From Portibacter marinus (GTDB lineage: Bacteria; Bacteroidota; Bacteroidia; Chitinophagales; Saprospiraceae), in assembly GCF_021533195.1 (NCBI RefSeq), contig NZ_JAJNKB010000002.1:186001-250000 (forward strand): a stretch of 64,000 nucleotides of DNA, in the 5' to 3' direction. How positions within the stretch are numbered: position 1 is the first letter of the stretch; every line of letters begins with the position of its first letter. The notes beneath the pieces are model-generated. The model saw only the letters and a list, made by a program, of their open reading frames with translations. It had not been told where the DNA came from and ran no database searches. Both the position numbers and the translations under genes were made by a program. Below, one piece after another: positions 1 through 9,850 of this stretch.

Positions 1-681
1 GTCGTCAACTTTATATCGGTGATCAAATTTACCGAGCCAATCTTCCAGTTCAATGATTTTCGGATCATAGAAAAAGTTCTCATATTTTTTAGATATGACA
101 TTCAACTCTTGCCCCAGTATTTCTACCAGATTTCCTATAATCCATTTTATTAAGGGTGTGAAGGCAGGAAAATCTTTAATAGGAGGCATATTTATAAAGG
201 CGATGGTGGTTTCTGGAAATTGGAGCCTAATTCGGTTTATCAATGTTTCGATCTGTTTTTTCCATTTCCAGGGTGTATTGAAGGTAAAAGCGTCATTACC
301 ACCCAGGCCTATTATGATGATATCAGGATCTTGTTTCTTTATTTTTGGAAGGAGTCGGTCCGTCACCATTTTAGCGGTATATCCACTTTGAGCATGTACG
401 GTCCAATCTATAGTAAAGCCAGAAAGATCACTCAAATGTTGACTTACAGCACCTGCAATTCCATTTTGATGTTCTTCTACACCCAGGCCTGCAATCGTAC
501 TTTCACCAATGAAAATGATGTGCCTCCGCTCATTTTTTGATCCATGACAAGTACCGTAAGGAGTTTTAGCGCCAGGAAGGCGTGGGACTTCCCTTCGTAC
601 TTTGCGACCCTGCAGAATAAGAAATGGTATTAAGGGAATAGCAATAGTTAAAAGGCCTGAATAGCGAATTCGATTCCACAT
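1..681 (-). CDS. SGNH/GDSL-family hydrolase, C-terminus cut by window edge
   Basis: The reading frame is open from an ATG at 681 down to base 1 (227 codons, no stop), so the C-terminus lies outside the window. The product starts with a basic residue cluster and a hydrophobic segment (about residues 8-24) that would act as a signal anchor. The SGNH esterase blocks are visible: block I reads FIGESTIAGLG, with Glu in place of the usual Asp before the nucleophilic Ser, and block III reads IIGLGGNDAF with the oxyanion Asn. The catalytic Asp-His of block V would lie beyond the edge. It is probably a membrane-anchored lipase or esterase facing the periplasm; the substrate is unknown. It is divergent from the transporter gene at 810. 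Confidence 0.8.
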   Translation of the reverse strand, partial: MWNRIRYSGLLTIAIPLIPFLILQGRKVRREVPRLPGAKTPYGTCHGSKNERRHIIFIGESTIAGLGVEEHQNGIAGAVSQHLSDLSGFTIDWTVHAQSGYTAKMVTDRLLPKIKKQDPDIIIIGLGGNDAFTFNTPWKWKKQIETLINRIRLQFPETTIAFINMPPIKDFPAFTPLIKWIIGNLVEILGQELNVISKKYENFFYDPKIIELEDWLGKFDHRYKVDD

Positions 682-809
682 TTTGCGAAAATATGCATTT
701 CTCCTTCATTGAGTAGGATTGATCTTCAATAGATTCACTTAGTGGCTTCAAGTTTCTTTGGTTGTCATTTCAAAGAATTTATGGTCAAAAGGCTTATATT
801 GACGCCATA

Positions 810-2105
810 ATGAGTACGATTTCCAATGTCATTAAAATCAACGATCGAAAAACCATTAATGGTTGGGCTATATACGATTGGGCCAATTCAGCTTATTTTC
901 TAGTCATTTCTACCGCCATTTTTCCTGCCTATTTTTTGTCTAATACACCTGAGGTGGTGAGTGTTATGGGTTTAGAGATGACCAACAGCAGTCTGTATTC
1001 CTATTCGGTCTCGTTTTCCTATTTGGTGATTGTTTTCTTGTCTCCTTTGCTATCGGGTATTGCTGATTTTGGAAATAAGAGGATGTACTTTTTAAAGTTA
1101 TTTACCATCGTAGGTTCTTTGGCCTGCATTGCACTATATTTTTTCGCCGGCGTAGGTCAGATGTGGCTGGGTACAAGTGCGTTTATATTGGCAACGATAG
1201 GTTGTGCAGGAGGAATTGTTTTTTACAATGCATATCTGCCGGAAATTGTTACAGAGGATAGGGTAGATTCTGTAAGTGCAAAAGGTTATTCCTATGGTTA
1301 TATTGGATCTGTACTATTATTGATCATGATTTTGGTCCTGGCGATGAAACCTGACTGGTTCGGAATTACCAGTGAGACACTACCCTATAGAATAGGTTTT
1401 GTAATGGTTGGATTGTGGTGGATCGGCTTTGCTCAGATTACTTTCAGAAGATTGCCTGGAAGTGGAATCGGTAGAATCACCTTGGAAATGATGAATAAAG
1501 GGGTTATGGAGATCAAGGCGGTGGCAAGAAAATTGAGAGAACAACCCAATATTCTTCGATACTTAGCGTCTTTCTTTTTCTACAGTGCAGGTGTGCAAAC
1601 GGTCATCTATTTGGCATCAGCCTTCGGAGCCAAAGAACTCGGCTTTACCACGATCAATTTGATCACTGTCATACTCATTTTGCAATTTCTTGCCATGGTT
1701 GGCGCCTATCTTTTTGCTCAGGTCTCCAAGCGCGTGGGCAATAAATGGGCGTTGATCATTATGAATATCATATGGATTTCAATTTGCCTGGTCGCTTTCT
1801 TCGTCGAAAACCACATACAATTCTATGTTATTGCCGGTTTTGTAGGTTTGGTGATGGGTGGTATTCAGTCCCTCAGTAGATCTACATATTCTAAAATGGT
1901 AGAAGAAAATCGCGAGGATCTTACCTCCTATTTTAGCTTTTATGATATCGTCTATAAGCTTTCCGTAGTAATCGGAACTTTCGTTTTTGGGTTGATAGAA
2001 CATCTGACATCCAATATGCGATTCAGTATTTTAGGACTCGCCATATTTTTCATTATCGGAATATCTATACTTACAACGGTAAAAGTAAAGTTTAAAAGTG
2101 CTTAA
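810..2105 (+). CDS. MFS transporter, UMF1/Atg22-like family
   Basis: This 431-residue polytopic protein has about 12 hydrophobic segments. Its N-terminus carries the GWAIYDWANSAYF signature typical of the UMF1 branch of the major facilitator superfamily (Atg22-like permeases). The substrate cannot be deduced; distant fungal homologs export amino acids from the vacuole. An upstream TTG at 762 would add 16 residues. The ATG at 810 is preferred because the family motif begins soon after it, and a TTTCTTTG sequence at 753-760, one mismatch from the Bacteroidota -7 box, would put the transcript start near the TTG. It is convergent with the oxidoreductase gene after 18 nt. Confidence 0.85.
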   Translation: MSTISNVIKINDRKTINGWAIYDWANSAYFLVISTAIFPAYFLSNTPEVVSVMGLEMTNSSLYSYSVSFSYLVIVFLSPLLSGIADFGNKRMYFLKLFTIVGSLACIALYFFAGVGQMWLGTSAFILATIGCAGGIVFYNAYLPEIVTEDRVDSVSAKGYSYGYIGSVLLLIMILVLAMKPDWFGITSETLPYRIGFVMVGLWWIGFAQITFRRLPGSGIGRITLEMMNKGVMEIKAVARKLREQPNILRYLASFFFYSAGVQTVIYLASAFGAKELGFTTINLITVILILQFLAMVGAYLFAQVSKRVGNKWALIIMNIIWISICLVAFFVENHIQFYVIAGFVGLVMGGIQSLSRSTYSKMVEENREDLTSYFSFYDIVYKLSVVIGTFVFGLIEHLTSNMRFSILGLAIFFIIGISILTTVKVKFKSA

Positions 2106-2123
2106 GATGATCCAGCAAGTCAA

Positions 2124-2807
2124 CTAGCGCTTCATCTGTTCAGGCAAAATCTTTTGGAAGTCTGACCATGTTAAAGATTCGAACCCTTTACCTGCTTTTC
2201 TGATATTAAACGCCATTGCCGCACCCAGATTTTCAACTTTTACACCCCTGTATTTTTTTAATTGGCCCAGAAATAATGGACTGAGGACCGGCCATATTTT
2301 CAATGTCAAACCCTGTGCAAAGCCATACCGATTTTGGGGAGTCAGTATCATAGAAGGTTTGAAAATACTCAGTCGATTAAACTGGATGTCTTTAAGAGCT
2401 TCCACCAGCTCTCCTTTCGTTCTTAAATAGTAATTATTAGCATTGGGATTGATAGCCACCGATGAAAGAAGTTGAAAGTGCTTGACACCTTGCTCTTTAC
2501 ATTTCTGAGCAAATAGAAGCACTGCTTCCTTATCGATTTTTACAAATTCATCTCTGGGTAATTTTGAAGGCTGACCGACGCCGAGCGTGCAAATGGCCAC
2601 ATCGTGATTTACTAAATGATCAGCATAGGTATCCGCATTGAAAATATCGACCAAATATTGGTCTAAAAGAGGAGCATCTATCTGATCGATCTTCCTTCTA
2701 CCAAACGATGTGATTTTAACAACCTCTTCCATCTTTAATAGTGACTTGAGTACCTCACTTCCCACAGCGCCAGTTGCTCCCAGTAGAGCTATTCGTTTTG
2801 TATCCAT
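2124..2807 (-). CDS. TIP30/HTATIP2-like NAD(P)-binding oxidoreductase
   Basis: This 227-residue atypical short-chain dehydrogenase is a single Rossmann domain. The dinucleotide-binding loop is at the N-terminus (ALLGATGAVGSEV). The middle, with QLLSSVAINPNANNYYLRTKGE, holds the Tyr-x3-Lys pair in the form YLRTK, and it is followed by a segment resembling human TIP30. Proteins of this type bind NADPH and are probably reductases or epimerases; no substrate can be assigned. It stands alone, convergent with the transporter gene on its 3' side. Confidence 0.75.
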   Translation of the reverse strand: MDTKRIALLGATGAVGSEVLKSLLKMEEVVKITSFGRRKIDQIDAPLLDQYLVDIFNADTYADHLVNHDVAICTLGVGQPSKLPRDEFVKIDKEAVLLFAQKCKEQGVKHFQLLSSVAINPNANNYYLRTKGELVEALKDIQFNRLSIFKPSMILTPQNRYGFAQGLTLKIWPVLSPLFLGQLKKYRGVKVENLGAAMAFNIRKAGKGFESLTWSDFQKILPEQMKR

Positions 2808-2894
2808 AGAACATAAAGGTAAGAAAAGCGATTCAAGCGCTTGAAAGAATTAGGTTTAGACGACTTTACCTATGTTGAATAATGAATAAAAGGT

Positions 2895-3536
2895 TTATAC
2901 TACACGCAGATGCTTGCTTTTCCAAATGTAGATTTCTGCTATCCCTAAGTTGACCAACCAACCCAGCCACGCCACCAATCGATAAATGTCCATCGGCGGC
3001 CATTCCAGCCAGTTGGCTATCATCCATTTTAATAGTCTGAGGGTGATAGCGGATAAAGTTAACGCAAGACTTCGTATCATGAAGTTGCGGTGTAGCGTCC
3101 ATTGCTTGTTGCGGGCATATACTAATGCCAACAAAGTGAAGAGAAACCAAATGAAAGCTTGCATGACAAAAGAAAACTGACTGATCATCCCTCCATTGGC
3201 ATAAAATGCCATAATCAATCCAGATGGACTACTAATCACAAGAATGAGAAATACATAACACTTTCCCATTAGCCGATGTACTTTTGGAAATTGTATTCTG
3301 ATCGAAGAAGAAAACTGTACTATTCCGATCAGTAAAACAAATATGCTGGTATAAACATGGCTGAAAAATGCTAACTGGTAAAACTTTTGGTCAATAATAT
3401 CATATTTGATATTTAGAAAAGCCACATCTAATCTCAAAGGAATGTACTGAAGAGTAATCAGAAGCATGAGGTATGAAAAATACAGCAGGGTTGCAAAGTA
3501 AAGTGTTTTGGTGATGATTGATTTGCTGCGTTGCAT
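2895..3536 (-). CDS. DUF2306 family membrane protein
   Basis: The 213-residue product has about six predicted membrane segments, with a His- and Arg-containing stretch (KVHRLMGKCYVF) between helices and a second conserved HRNFMIRS segment, the pattern of DUF2306 membrane proteins. No function is established. The ATG at 3536 is the only plausible start. It lies 9 nt downstream of the YARHG-domain gene on the same strand, so the two are probably cotranscribed. Confidence 0.7.
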   Translation of the reverse strand: MQRSKSIITKTLYFATLLYFSYLMLLITLQYIPLRLDVAFLNIKYDIIDQKFYQLAFFSHVYTSIFVLLIGIVQFSSSIRIQFPKVHRLMGKCYVFLILVISSPSGLIMAFYANGGMISQFSFVMQAFIWFLFTLLALVYARNKQWTLHRNFMIRSLALTLSAITLRLLKWMIANWLEWPPMDIYRLVAWLGWLVNLGIAEIYIWKSKHLRVV

Positions 3537-3545
3537 CCTATGATT

Positions 3546-4523
3546 TTATCCCCTTCCAAAAGAATCGTAGTATTCCGAGGCATTTTTTTCATACCTGAGG
3601 AGCAACTCTATATTTTCCTTTTCCAGATCTGTAAAGTCACTTTTGATGTCAGTGTGAACAGGAATGTACCAGGATTGTGCATCGAAAAACACACGTAAGG
3701 GCCTGTTCTTATAGGAATAACCATGTCTGGCGTATATGGTGTTTCGAATGATGGTGAGGTCTCCCCTTTTCAGATTTTCAACCTGGGATTTAGTAAGGTT
3801 GGTATTTGACGCATTGATGGTGTAAATGAGATCTGTAGCGGTAGCAAACTCTTGAGCAATCCATTCCTCAAACTCATTTTCGTCCATTTCTACCCGCTCT
3901 ATAGTTTCCAGGGATTCGTTCCAGTTGACATATTGTTTAGATCTCTCCAGATTGACATCAGGATTGTACCTGAAGGACCGTTTTTCTAAATCGTATTTTC
4001 TCTTTTTGATGTCAATGTCTTGGTAGGCAGTCCAAGTACCTTGTAAGCGACCATCAATGATGGTAAAGTTGAATTCGCCATCATATCTGTGGTCACCCGG
4101 TTCTTTCAGGGAGAAGTGATGGTTGCCTTCATCAGTTATTCTCATGGTGCCCTTAAATGGACGATCATTACCAGCAACAATGCTTCTTCCGGTCACAGTT
4201 CCGTTTTTAATTTGATCGATGGAAATATTGATTTTGTTCTCTCTGGTCCATACAAATCCTTCATCAACATAAAGGGTTTTGTCTTCCCTACTTTGATCGT
4301 CGTCTCTTTCAAAATAGCCAACCCAGTTGCCGACAAGATCTGGATATTTCGGTTCTTCAGCTTCGTCGATCTTACGGTCCATTTGACGATCACTCATCTG
4401 GATAGAAGGCGTGTCGGTTTGAGTTCCATCTTCAACTACGATTTGCGCATTATGATTTTTTATGTTATCACTGCAGAAGCTAAAAAGGAGTGCTGTGACA
4501 ATCAGTTGAAAAATGGTTCGCAT
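3546..4523 (-). CDS. YARHG-domain exported protein
   Basis: This 325-residue exported protein starts with a short signal sequence ending in FSFC. That makes it a possible lipoprotein, although Phe before the Cys is not a good lipobox. A central beta-rich region (about 40-190) is followed by a C-terminal YARHG domain (about 250-310) containing IYARHGYSYKN and a YIP motif. YARHG domains occur in secreted or surface proteins of unknown role. The GTG at 4547 would add eight residues; the ATG at 4523 places the signal peptide properly. It is followed closely by the DUF2306 gene. Confidence 0.7.
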   Translation of the reverse strand: MRTIFQLIVTALLFSFCSDNIKNHNAQIVVEDGTQTDTPSIQMSDRQMDRKIDEAEEPKYPDLVGNWVGYFERDDDQSREDKTLYVDEGFVWTRENKINISIDQIKNGTVTGRSIVAGNDRPFKGTMRITDEGNHHFSLKEPGDHRYDGEFNFTIIDGRLQGTWTAYQDIDIKKRKYDLEKRSFRYNPDVNLERSKQYVNWNESLETIERVEMDENEFEEWIAQEFATATDLIYTINASNTNLTKSQVENLKRGDLTIIRNTIYARHGYSYKNRPLRVFFDAQSWYIPVHTDIKSDFTDLEKENIELLLRYEKNASEYYDSFGRG

Positions 4524-4632
4524 GGGTAGAGTGATTGATTTGGTCACCTAAAATAAAGAATTATTTCAAATGAGATAGTGAAAATGCTCGAGCCCGAACA
4601 ATGTTTAGTTTCATTCAGTAGATCAAAATAAA

Positions 4633-4989
4633 ATGGCAGAAGTAAATATTCTAAATCATACCAACATCATACATACCAAAATCAGTGAGAAAATTACTAC
4701 TGAGGACTATGAACAAATGGTACCTTTTATACAACGAATAGTGGACAAGTATGATAGTGTCAGATGGATATATGAGTTGCAAGGAAAACCGTCAATGGAA
4801 CCCGGGGCCATGTGGAAGGATGCGAAAACCAGCATGAAATACTTCACTAAGTTTGAGAAGGTGGTTTTAATAGCAGAAAGAGACTGGATAGAGAAAGCAA
4901 CTAAAATAGGAGACAGCCTGGTCCCCTTTGAAATGAAATACTTTGGTTCAGAAGATGCTGCCCAGGCGTATGAGTGGATCAAATCATGA
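4633..4989 (+). CDS. SpoIIAA-like/STAS-related small protein
   Basis: The 118-residue cytoplasmic protein matches the SpoIIAA-like family (former DUF3478), a STAS-like fold. The family features visible are an N-terminal beta strand, a helix with MVPFIQRIVDKYDSVRW, the WKDAKTSMKYFTKFEKVVLIAERDW core and a C-terminal AQAYEWI helix. The role is unknown, and no partner kinase or sigma-factor gene is adjacent. It is divergent from the YARHG gene and 111 nt ahead of the ABC-F gene. Confidence 0.75.
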   Translation: MAEVNILNHTNIIHTKISEKITTEDYEQMVPFIQRIVDKYDSVRWIYELQGKPSMEPGAMWKDAKTSMKYFTKFEKVVLIAERDWIEKATKIGDSLVPFEMKYFGSEDAAQAYEWIKS

Positions 4990-5100
4990 CTTAAAGCTCC
5001 TTAGATATGACGCTGTTTGCTGTATTTTCTATTTATTTAAAATCGACAGAATGATCAATAAGTAAAGCTTATCTTCGCCACATCATCAAATAAATTTGAT

Positions 5101-6990
5101 TTGAATTATTTGACTATAGAAAATGCCTCTAAGACATTTGGAGAAAAAGTTCTTTTTCAGGACCTCAATTTATCGATCAACCAGGGAGACAAGATTGCCT
5201 TGGTAGCAAAAAATGGTACTGGAAAATCTACGCTATTAAGAATTATCAATGGTGAGGAGGCAGTAGAAGGTGAACAAGCTAAAATCTTGTTTAAGAAGGA
5301 CATTACCATAGCTTACCTGACACAGGAGTCGCAATTGAAAGATGATCTGACGGTACTGGAAGAGGCATTGAATAGTGACAACCCCCGTCTAGAGGCTATT
5401 CAGCAGTATGAGTCCGCTTTACTTTCTAAAGATGATGAAAGAATTCAGAAAGCGATAACCAAAATTGAAGACTTGAAGGCCTGGGATATAGAGGCCAAAG
5501 TGAAAGAGATTCTGGGAAAGCTTAAGATTTATAAGTTGGATCAAAAAGTAGGTAGCTTATCAGGAGGGCAACAAAAAAGATTGTCGCTCGCAAAGGTTTT
5601 GATTGCTAATCCCGATTTTTTAATACTGGATGAACCTACCAATCATTTGGACCTTGAAATGATCGAATGGTTAGAAGAATACTTACAACAGCCACACTTA
5701 ACCATTTTCATGGTGACACACGATCGTTATTTCCTGGAGCGGGTTTGTAATACGATCGTAGATTTGGAAGAGAGAAAATTGGCTTCATTTAAGGGTAATT
5801 ACTCGGAATATCTCGAAAAGAAAGCGGCAATTCAGGCAACGGAGAAAGCGAATCTGAATAAAATGAAGAAGCTTTATTCGAAGGAATTGAATTGGATTCG
5901 CAGACAACCAAAGGCTCGGGGAACCAAAGCCAAATCGCGAGTGGATAAGTTTTATGAGATCAAAGAAAAGGCTCATCAAAATGTCCAGGAGGACGAAGTT
6001 GAATTCATTATCCAATCGGAGCGGCTTGGATCGAAGATTTTGGAGGCCTATTATGTGCATAAATCATTTGGTGAACTGAAAGTGCTGGATGATTTTTACT
6101 ATAAATTTAAGAAAGGAGAGAAGATCGGAGTCGTGGGTCCCAATGGGGTAGGGAAGTCTACATTTATTAAAATATTGACTAAACAAATTGAACCTGACCA
6201 GGGAAAAATAGTCATAGGAGAAACTGTTAAATTTGGGGTTTTTGCACAGGAAGGCCTTCAGCTACCAGAGGATAAGCGGGTCATCGATGTAGTCAGGGAT
6301 GTAGCCGAGTATATTCCATTGGAAAAAGGGATGAAACTTACGGCCAGCTCACTTTTAGAGAAGTTCCTGTTTACCAGAAATCAGCAGCAAGTCTATTACT
6401 CCCAACTTTCTGGTGGAGAGAAAAGAAGGCTGTACTTGCTTACCGTTTTGATGCAAAATCCCAATTTTTTGATACTGGATGAACCTACCAATGATTTGGA
6501 TATTGTGACCCTAAATGTTCTTGAGGAGTACCTACAATCATTTAAAGGATGCTTAATGATCATTTCGCATGATCGCTATTTTATGGATAAGATTGTAGAT
6601 CACTTATTCATATTAAGAGCAGGGGGTTCCATTAAGGATTTTAATGGCAATTACACTGAATATAAGGCGAGAGAGGACGAGTTTTTACCGAATAAGCCCG
6701 TTATTGATAAAAAGACCAATGAAAACAAATCAATTCCTGCAGAAACCAAGAAAACCGATACAAAAGCTAGTTCTGCAAAACTAAGTTTTAAAGACAAGCA
6801 TAGGTTGGAAGAGATTGAAAAACTTTTGGCTAGAAATGAAGCACGAAAAAAGGAGATTACTGAACAGTTTTCGGATGCTTCTCTGAGCTCAACTGATATG
6901 GAAGCACTTTCTAAGGAAATGGGTTTGCTGATGTCAGAAATAGAAGACCTGGAAATGGAATGGATGGAGATTGCGGACAAAGTAGGTTGA
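5101..6990 (+). CDS. ABC-F family ATP-binding protein (Uup-like)
   Basis: This soluble 629-residue protein contains two ABC ATPase domains and no membrane segments. The first has Walker A GTGKSTL near residue 40, signature LSGGQQKR and Walker B LILDEPTNHLD. The second has GVGKST, LSGGEKRR and LILDEPTNDLD. A charged inter-domain linker includes RRQPKARGTKAKSR, and a C-terminal coiled coil (about 560-629) is typical of Uup. ABC-F proteins act on ribosomes, and Uup is also linked to recombination intermediates. The start is TTG at 5101: an in-frame stop lies at 5059 and no ATG intervenes. A near-consensus -7 box (TATCTTCG) is at 5070-5077. Confidence 0.9.
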   Translation: MNYLTIENASKTFGEKVLFQDLNLSINQGDKIALVAKNGTGKSTLLRIINGEEAVEGEQAKILFKKDITIAYLTQESQLKDDLTVLEEALNSDNPRLEAIQQYESALLSKDDERIQKAITKIEDLKAWDIEAKVKEILGKLKIYKLDQKVGSLSGGQQKRLSLAKVLIANPDFLILDEPTNHLDLEMIEWLEEYLQQPHLTIFMVTHDRYFLERVCNTIVDLEERKLASFKGNYSEYLEKKAAIQATEKANLNKMKKLYSKELNWIRRQPKARGTKAKSRVDKFYEIKEKAHQNVQEDEVEFIIQSERLGSKILEAYYVHKSFGELKVLDDFYYKFKKGEKIGVVGPNGVGKSTFIKILTKQIEPDQGKIVIGETVKFGVFAQEGLQLPEDKRVIDVVRDVAEYIPLEKGMKLTASSLLEKFLFTRNQQQVYYSQLSGGEKRRLYLLTVLMQNPNFLILDEPTNDLDIVTLNVLEEYLQSFKGCLMIISHDRYFMDKIVDHLFILRAGGSIKDFNGNYTEYKAREDEFLPNKPVIDKKTNENKSIPAETKKTDTKASSAKLSFKDKHRLEEIEKLLARNEARKKEITEQFSDASLSSTDMEALSKEMGLLMSEIEDLEMEWMEIADKVG

Positions 6991-7159
6991 GACGGCTGGG
7001 GGCTATCAAATTTCATTATTGATAACGACCTGGGGACTAGCACTTTTTCTTTGAAGTTAGCATGCTGGAACTTGAAAATTCCATTTACAAGCTTACTTCG
7101 ATACAACATAAAGGCAGCTAACAACTTTTAAATTCCAGTTGCAAGAAAAATACCCCAAC

Positions 7160-9625
7160 TTACGAATTGAACTTATTAGCAACTTTGATATAATCCAAAA
7201 AGTAAAGCACTTTCAGGTTCATGGAAAAGTTGTTGTTATATTGGTAGACAGACTGTACACTACTCTTGTAGGAAGGCTGCAAATTCCGAATATCCTCACC
7301 ATTGTTCGCAAAATTCTTCACTACAAAAACAAGGTCACTTCCCGGTGCAAACCTCCAGTTGTACACCAAATCCATATTCAACAAGTTAAAATTGACATCA
7401 TAGGTTTTTCTTCCATCATCATTGATATCATCAATATCATGTTCAATCAGCTCGCCTTTGTCTCCCAATAAATGATATGAATTATAGTTAACTTTAGACC
7501 AATAATGTCTTCCAATCAGATTCACATACATGTTTTCATTGAAAATGATTCTGGTTGTAAACTCATTGACGACGGTCTTACGGTCTCTTTTACCAAACAA
7601 TATGGCTTCGCTTTGTCCTATAACATCTTCATTCTTGGATACAAAACCCACATCATTCTTCGACAGCGTCCAGTCGTAGTTCCAATCCAGACTGATCTTA
7701 TCGTTTACTCTCCACCTCGGTCCGATCTCAAATGAGTAGCTGTTTCGGGATTCCTCGTTAAAAGTTCTGATGTTCCAATCCATATTGAATGCAAGCGGGT
7801 TGTTGTAATTGGTGCTCAAAAAAGTACCAATCATAAAGTTCTGAGGAAAAGCGTAAAATTTTGAAAAATCGGAAGTTCTTGGTTCGAAGTAATCAAAGGT
7901 CTGTATGGGCTCTAGACGAATGAATCCTCCGGTACCAATAAAATTGTTGGTCCTGACAAATCCATTGGCAGTAACCGCAAAATCGGTAAACACATTAGGA
8001 TCCACAAGCCTCCTGTAATCCGTTCTCAACCTTACACTACCTCGATTAATGTATTTGAATTTAGGATTGTAACTATTGTAAGCTCCACCGACATTGACAC
8101 TTCTCTCATTTGGACTTCGGATAAAACCCAGATCATTAATATCGTAATTAGGGCTTTCTTCTGAATACCTGGCATAGTAGGTTAATTGGCCGCTGGCCTT
8201 TGCGGCGACAAGGTTGTATTTGTAACCCAGATCTACGGATTCAGAGTGATATTTTTGACTTAAGGCAGATGAACCGCTCAACATCCACTTCTGATCCTGT
8301 GTTCTGAGCGTGAACTCAGTGCCGGTTACATTGGCGTCATAATCCTCTCCGAATCTAGTCACATTGGTGTTAATCAAAGATACATAGGAATTATTCTTAA
8401 GATTTTGATCAGCAACCAAAACATTATAATTGGTCAATGGATTGACCTGAATTTGGTGCTCTAATCCATTAGCATCTGTATATGCTGCATTGCTCACACC
8501 TACAATCGCATTGAAAACGCCTATACCCAAACCATTTTGCATCCTTCCAGATAATTTGGAGGCATTGAGCAGTTGCGTTATATTACTATATCTGGTGATT
8601 TTATTGCCTTCACTTTCTTTGTCAAAGATTCTGTGTCTATTGTGTGGAGCACCACCTATTCTCCGGGAATAAAAAAGACCTGCTTTCTGAAAAAGCTCAG
8701 TTCCCTCGGTAAAGAAAGCCCTGTTTTCATCAAACTGGACCTCGAAAGGCGTTAAATTTAAAATTTCCTCATCAAATCTCACCTGGCTAAAATCCGGAAT
8801 AAGGGTCATATCCAGGGTAAAGGCATCATCAATTCCATACTTTAAGTCCATCCCTCCGCTAATTCCAGAGCTGGTAGAGCCAGCCTGTTTCATATTGGTC
8901 TGACCTCCATATGACAAATAAGGGGTCACCATTAAGCGTACAGGAGTTTCAATTTTTTCAATTCCGGTGAGTACTCCAGCCTGAGATAAAAACCCTTCAA
9001 TCGTCGGATCCACCTCATTCCAAAAACTGGTCTCACGCGTTCTACGAACTTCACGACCGAAGTTGATACCCCACTTTTGTACATCTTTTTTTGGAAATCT
9101 CAATGCAGAATAAGGTATTTCCATTTCCACGACCCAACCATATTCTGTAATCTGTACACTTGAATTCCACACTGCATCCCAGTTGTCATCCTCTCCTTCA
9201 GGAGATAGTAAAAAGTCACTTTGAACTCCTGCCGAGGTTACTTTAAAGCCAAACCCGTTGATGCCGGATTGGTAAGAATCTATCGCTATGGTAAAGGAAC
9301 TAGCATTAGCTCGACCATCTCTCTGAGACAGTTGCTTCATGATTTTTTCTGGTTCAGGATCTATCAGAAAAGCACCTATGTATAAAGAGTTATCGTTGTA
9401 AAGAATCCTGACTTGTGTTTCAAATTCAGCCGGCAAACCGGGAGTAGGGCTTAGAGTCGTAAAACCTTCCGCTATTTTGGCACTCACCCAGTCTGATTCA
9501 TCCAGGGCGCCATCTATTCGTATTGAGTTGATTGCTCTTTCTGCTTCTATAACTCGATGAGGAATCTCTCCTCCAAATAATGATACAGGAAGCATTATGA
9601 TAAAAAATAAAATCAGTCTTCGCAT
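7160..9625 (-). CDS. DUF5916 protein with CBM9-like N-terminal domain
   Basis: The 821-residue exported protein starts with a signal peptide (MRRLILFFIIMLPVSLFGG). Next comes a CBM9-like beta-sandwich (about 25-215; motifs IDGALDESDW and NDNSLYIGAFLID). The rest is rich in alternating aromatic/polar strands, as in an outer-membrane beta-barrel, and ends in an aromatic, Asn-rich tail. Such DUF5916 proteins are common in Bacteroidota and are thought to sit in the outer membrane, possibly with carbohydrate-related roles. It is monocistronic, with a 225-nt gap upstream. Confidence 0.85.
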   Translation of the reverse strand: MRRLILFFIIMLPVSLFGGEIPHRVIEAERAINSIRIDGALDESDWVSAKIAEGFTTLSPTPGLPAEFETQVRILYNDNSLYIGAFLIDPEPEKIMKQLSQRDGRANASSFTIAIDSYQSGINGFGFKVTSAGVQSDFLLSPEGEDDNWDAVWNSSVQITEYGWVVEMEIPYSALRFPKKDVQKWGINFGREVRRTRETSFWNEVDPTIEGFLSQAGVLTGIEKIETPVRLMVTPYLSYGGQTNMKQAGSTSSGISGGMDLKYGIDDAFTLDMTLIPDFSQVRFDEEILNLTPFEVQFDENRAFFTEGTELFQKAGLFYSRRIGGAPHNRHRIFDKESEGNKITRYSNITQLLNASKLSGRMQNGLGIGVFNAIVGVSNAAYTDANGLEHQIQVNPLTNYNVLVADQNLKNNSYVSLINTNVTRFGEDYDANVTGTEFTLRTQDQKWMLSGSSALSQKYHSESVDLGYKYNLVAAKASGQLTYYARYSEESPNYDINDLGFIRSPNERSVNVGGAYNSYNPKFKYINRGSVRLRTDYRRLVDPNVFTDFAVTANGFVRTNNFIGTGGFIRLEPIQTFDYFEPRTSDFSKFYAFPQNFMIGTFLSTNYNNPLAFNMDWNIRTFNEESRNSYSFEIGPRWRVNDKISLDWNYDWTLSKNDVGFVSKNEDVIGQSEAILFGKRDRKTVVNEFTTRIIFNENMYVNLIGRHYWSKVNYNSYHLLGDKGELIEHDIDDINDDGRKTYDVNFNLLNMDLVYNWRFAPGSDLVFVVKNFANNGEDIRNLQPSYKSSVQSVYQYNNNFSMNLKVLYFLDYIKVANKFNS

Positions 9626-9850
9626 TAGAATTTCTCTGTCTTAGTCTCGTAAAAGTATTGGAATACTGTGAATGGTATTCGCAATATTGTCTTAATAACA
9701 ATTTGTTAACGAATCATCATGTACATTGTTTCATCGTTCTGGGTCAATGTCGGAAATTTAACATATCAAAATTTTTAAATATGTACAGTGCAAACTATTG
9801 CATGTTGTAGGGACTCTGCAAAGGATCTTCAAATCAATTTCCATTCAAAC

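Noticed and set aside
95-540. Two plus-strand ORFs
   Set aside because: They lie antisense to a clear SGNH hydrolase frame with family motifs; their own translations show nothing recognisable.
762-809. N-terminal extension of the UMF1 transporter from TTG
   Set aside because: The extra 16 residues are outside the family pattern, and a near-consensus -7 box just upstream would leave no leader.
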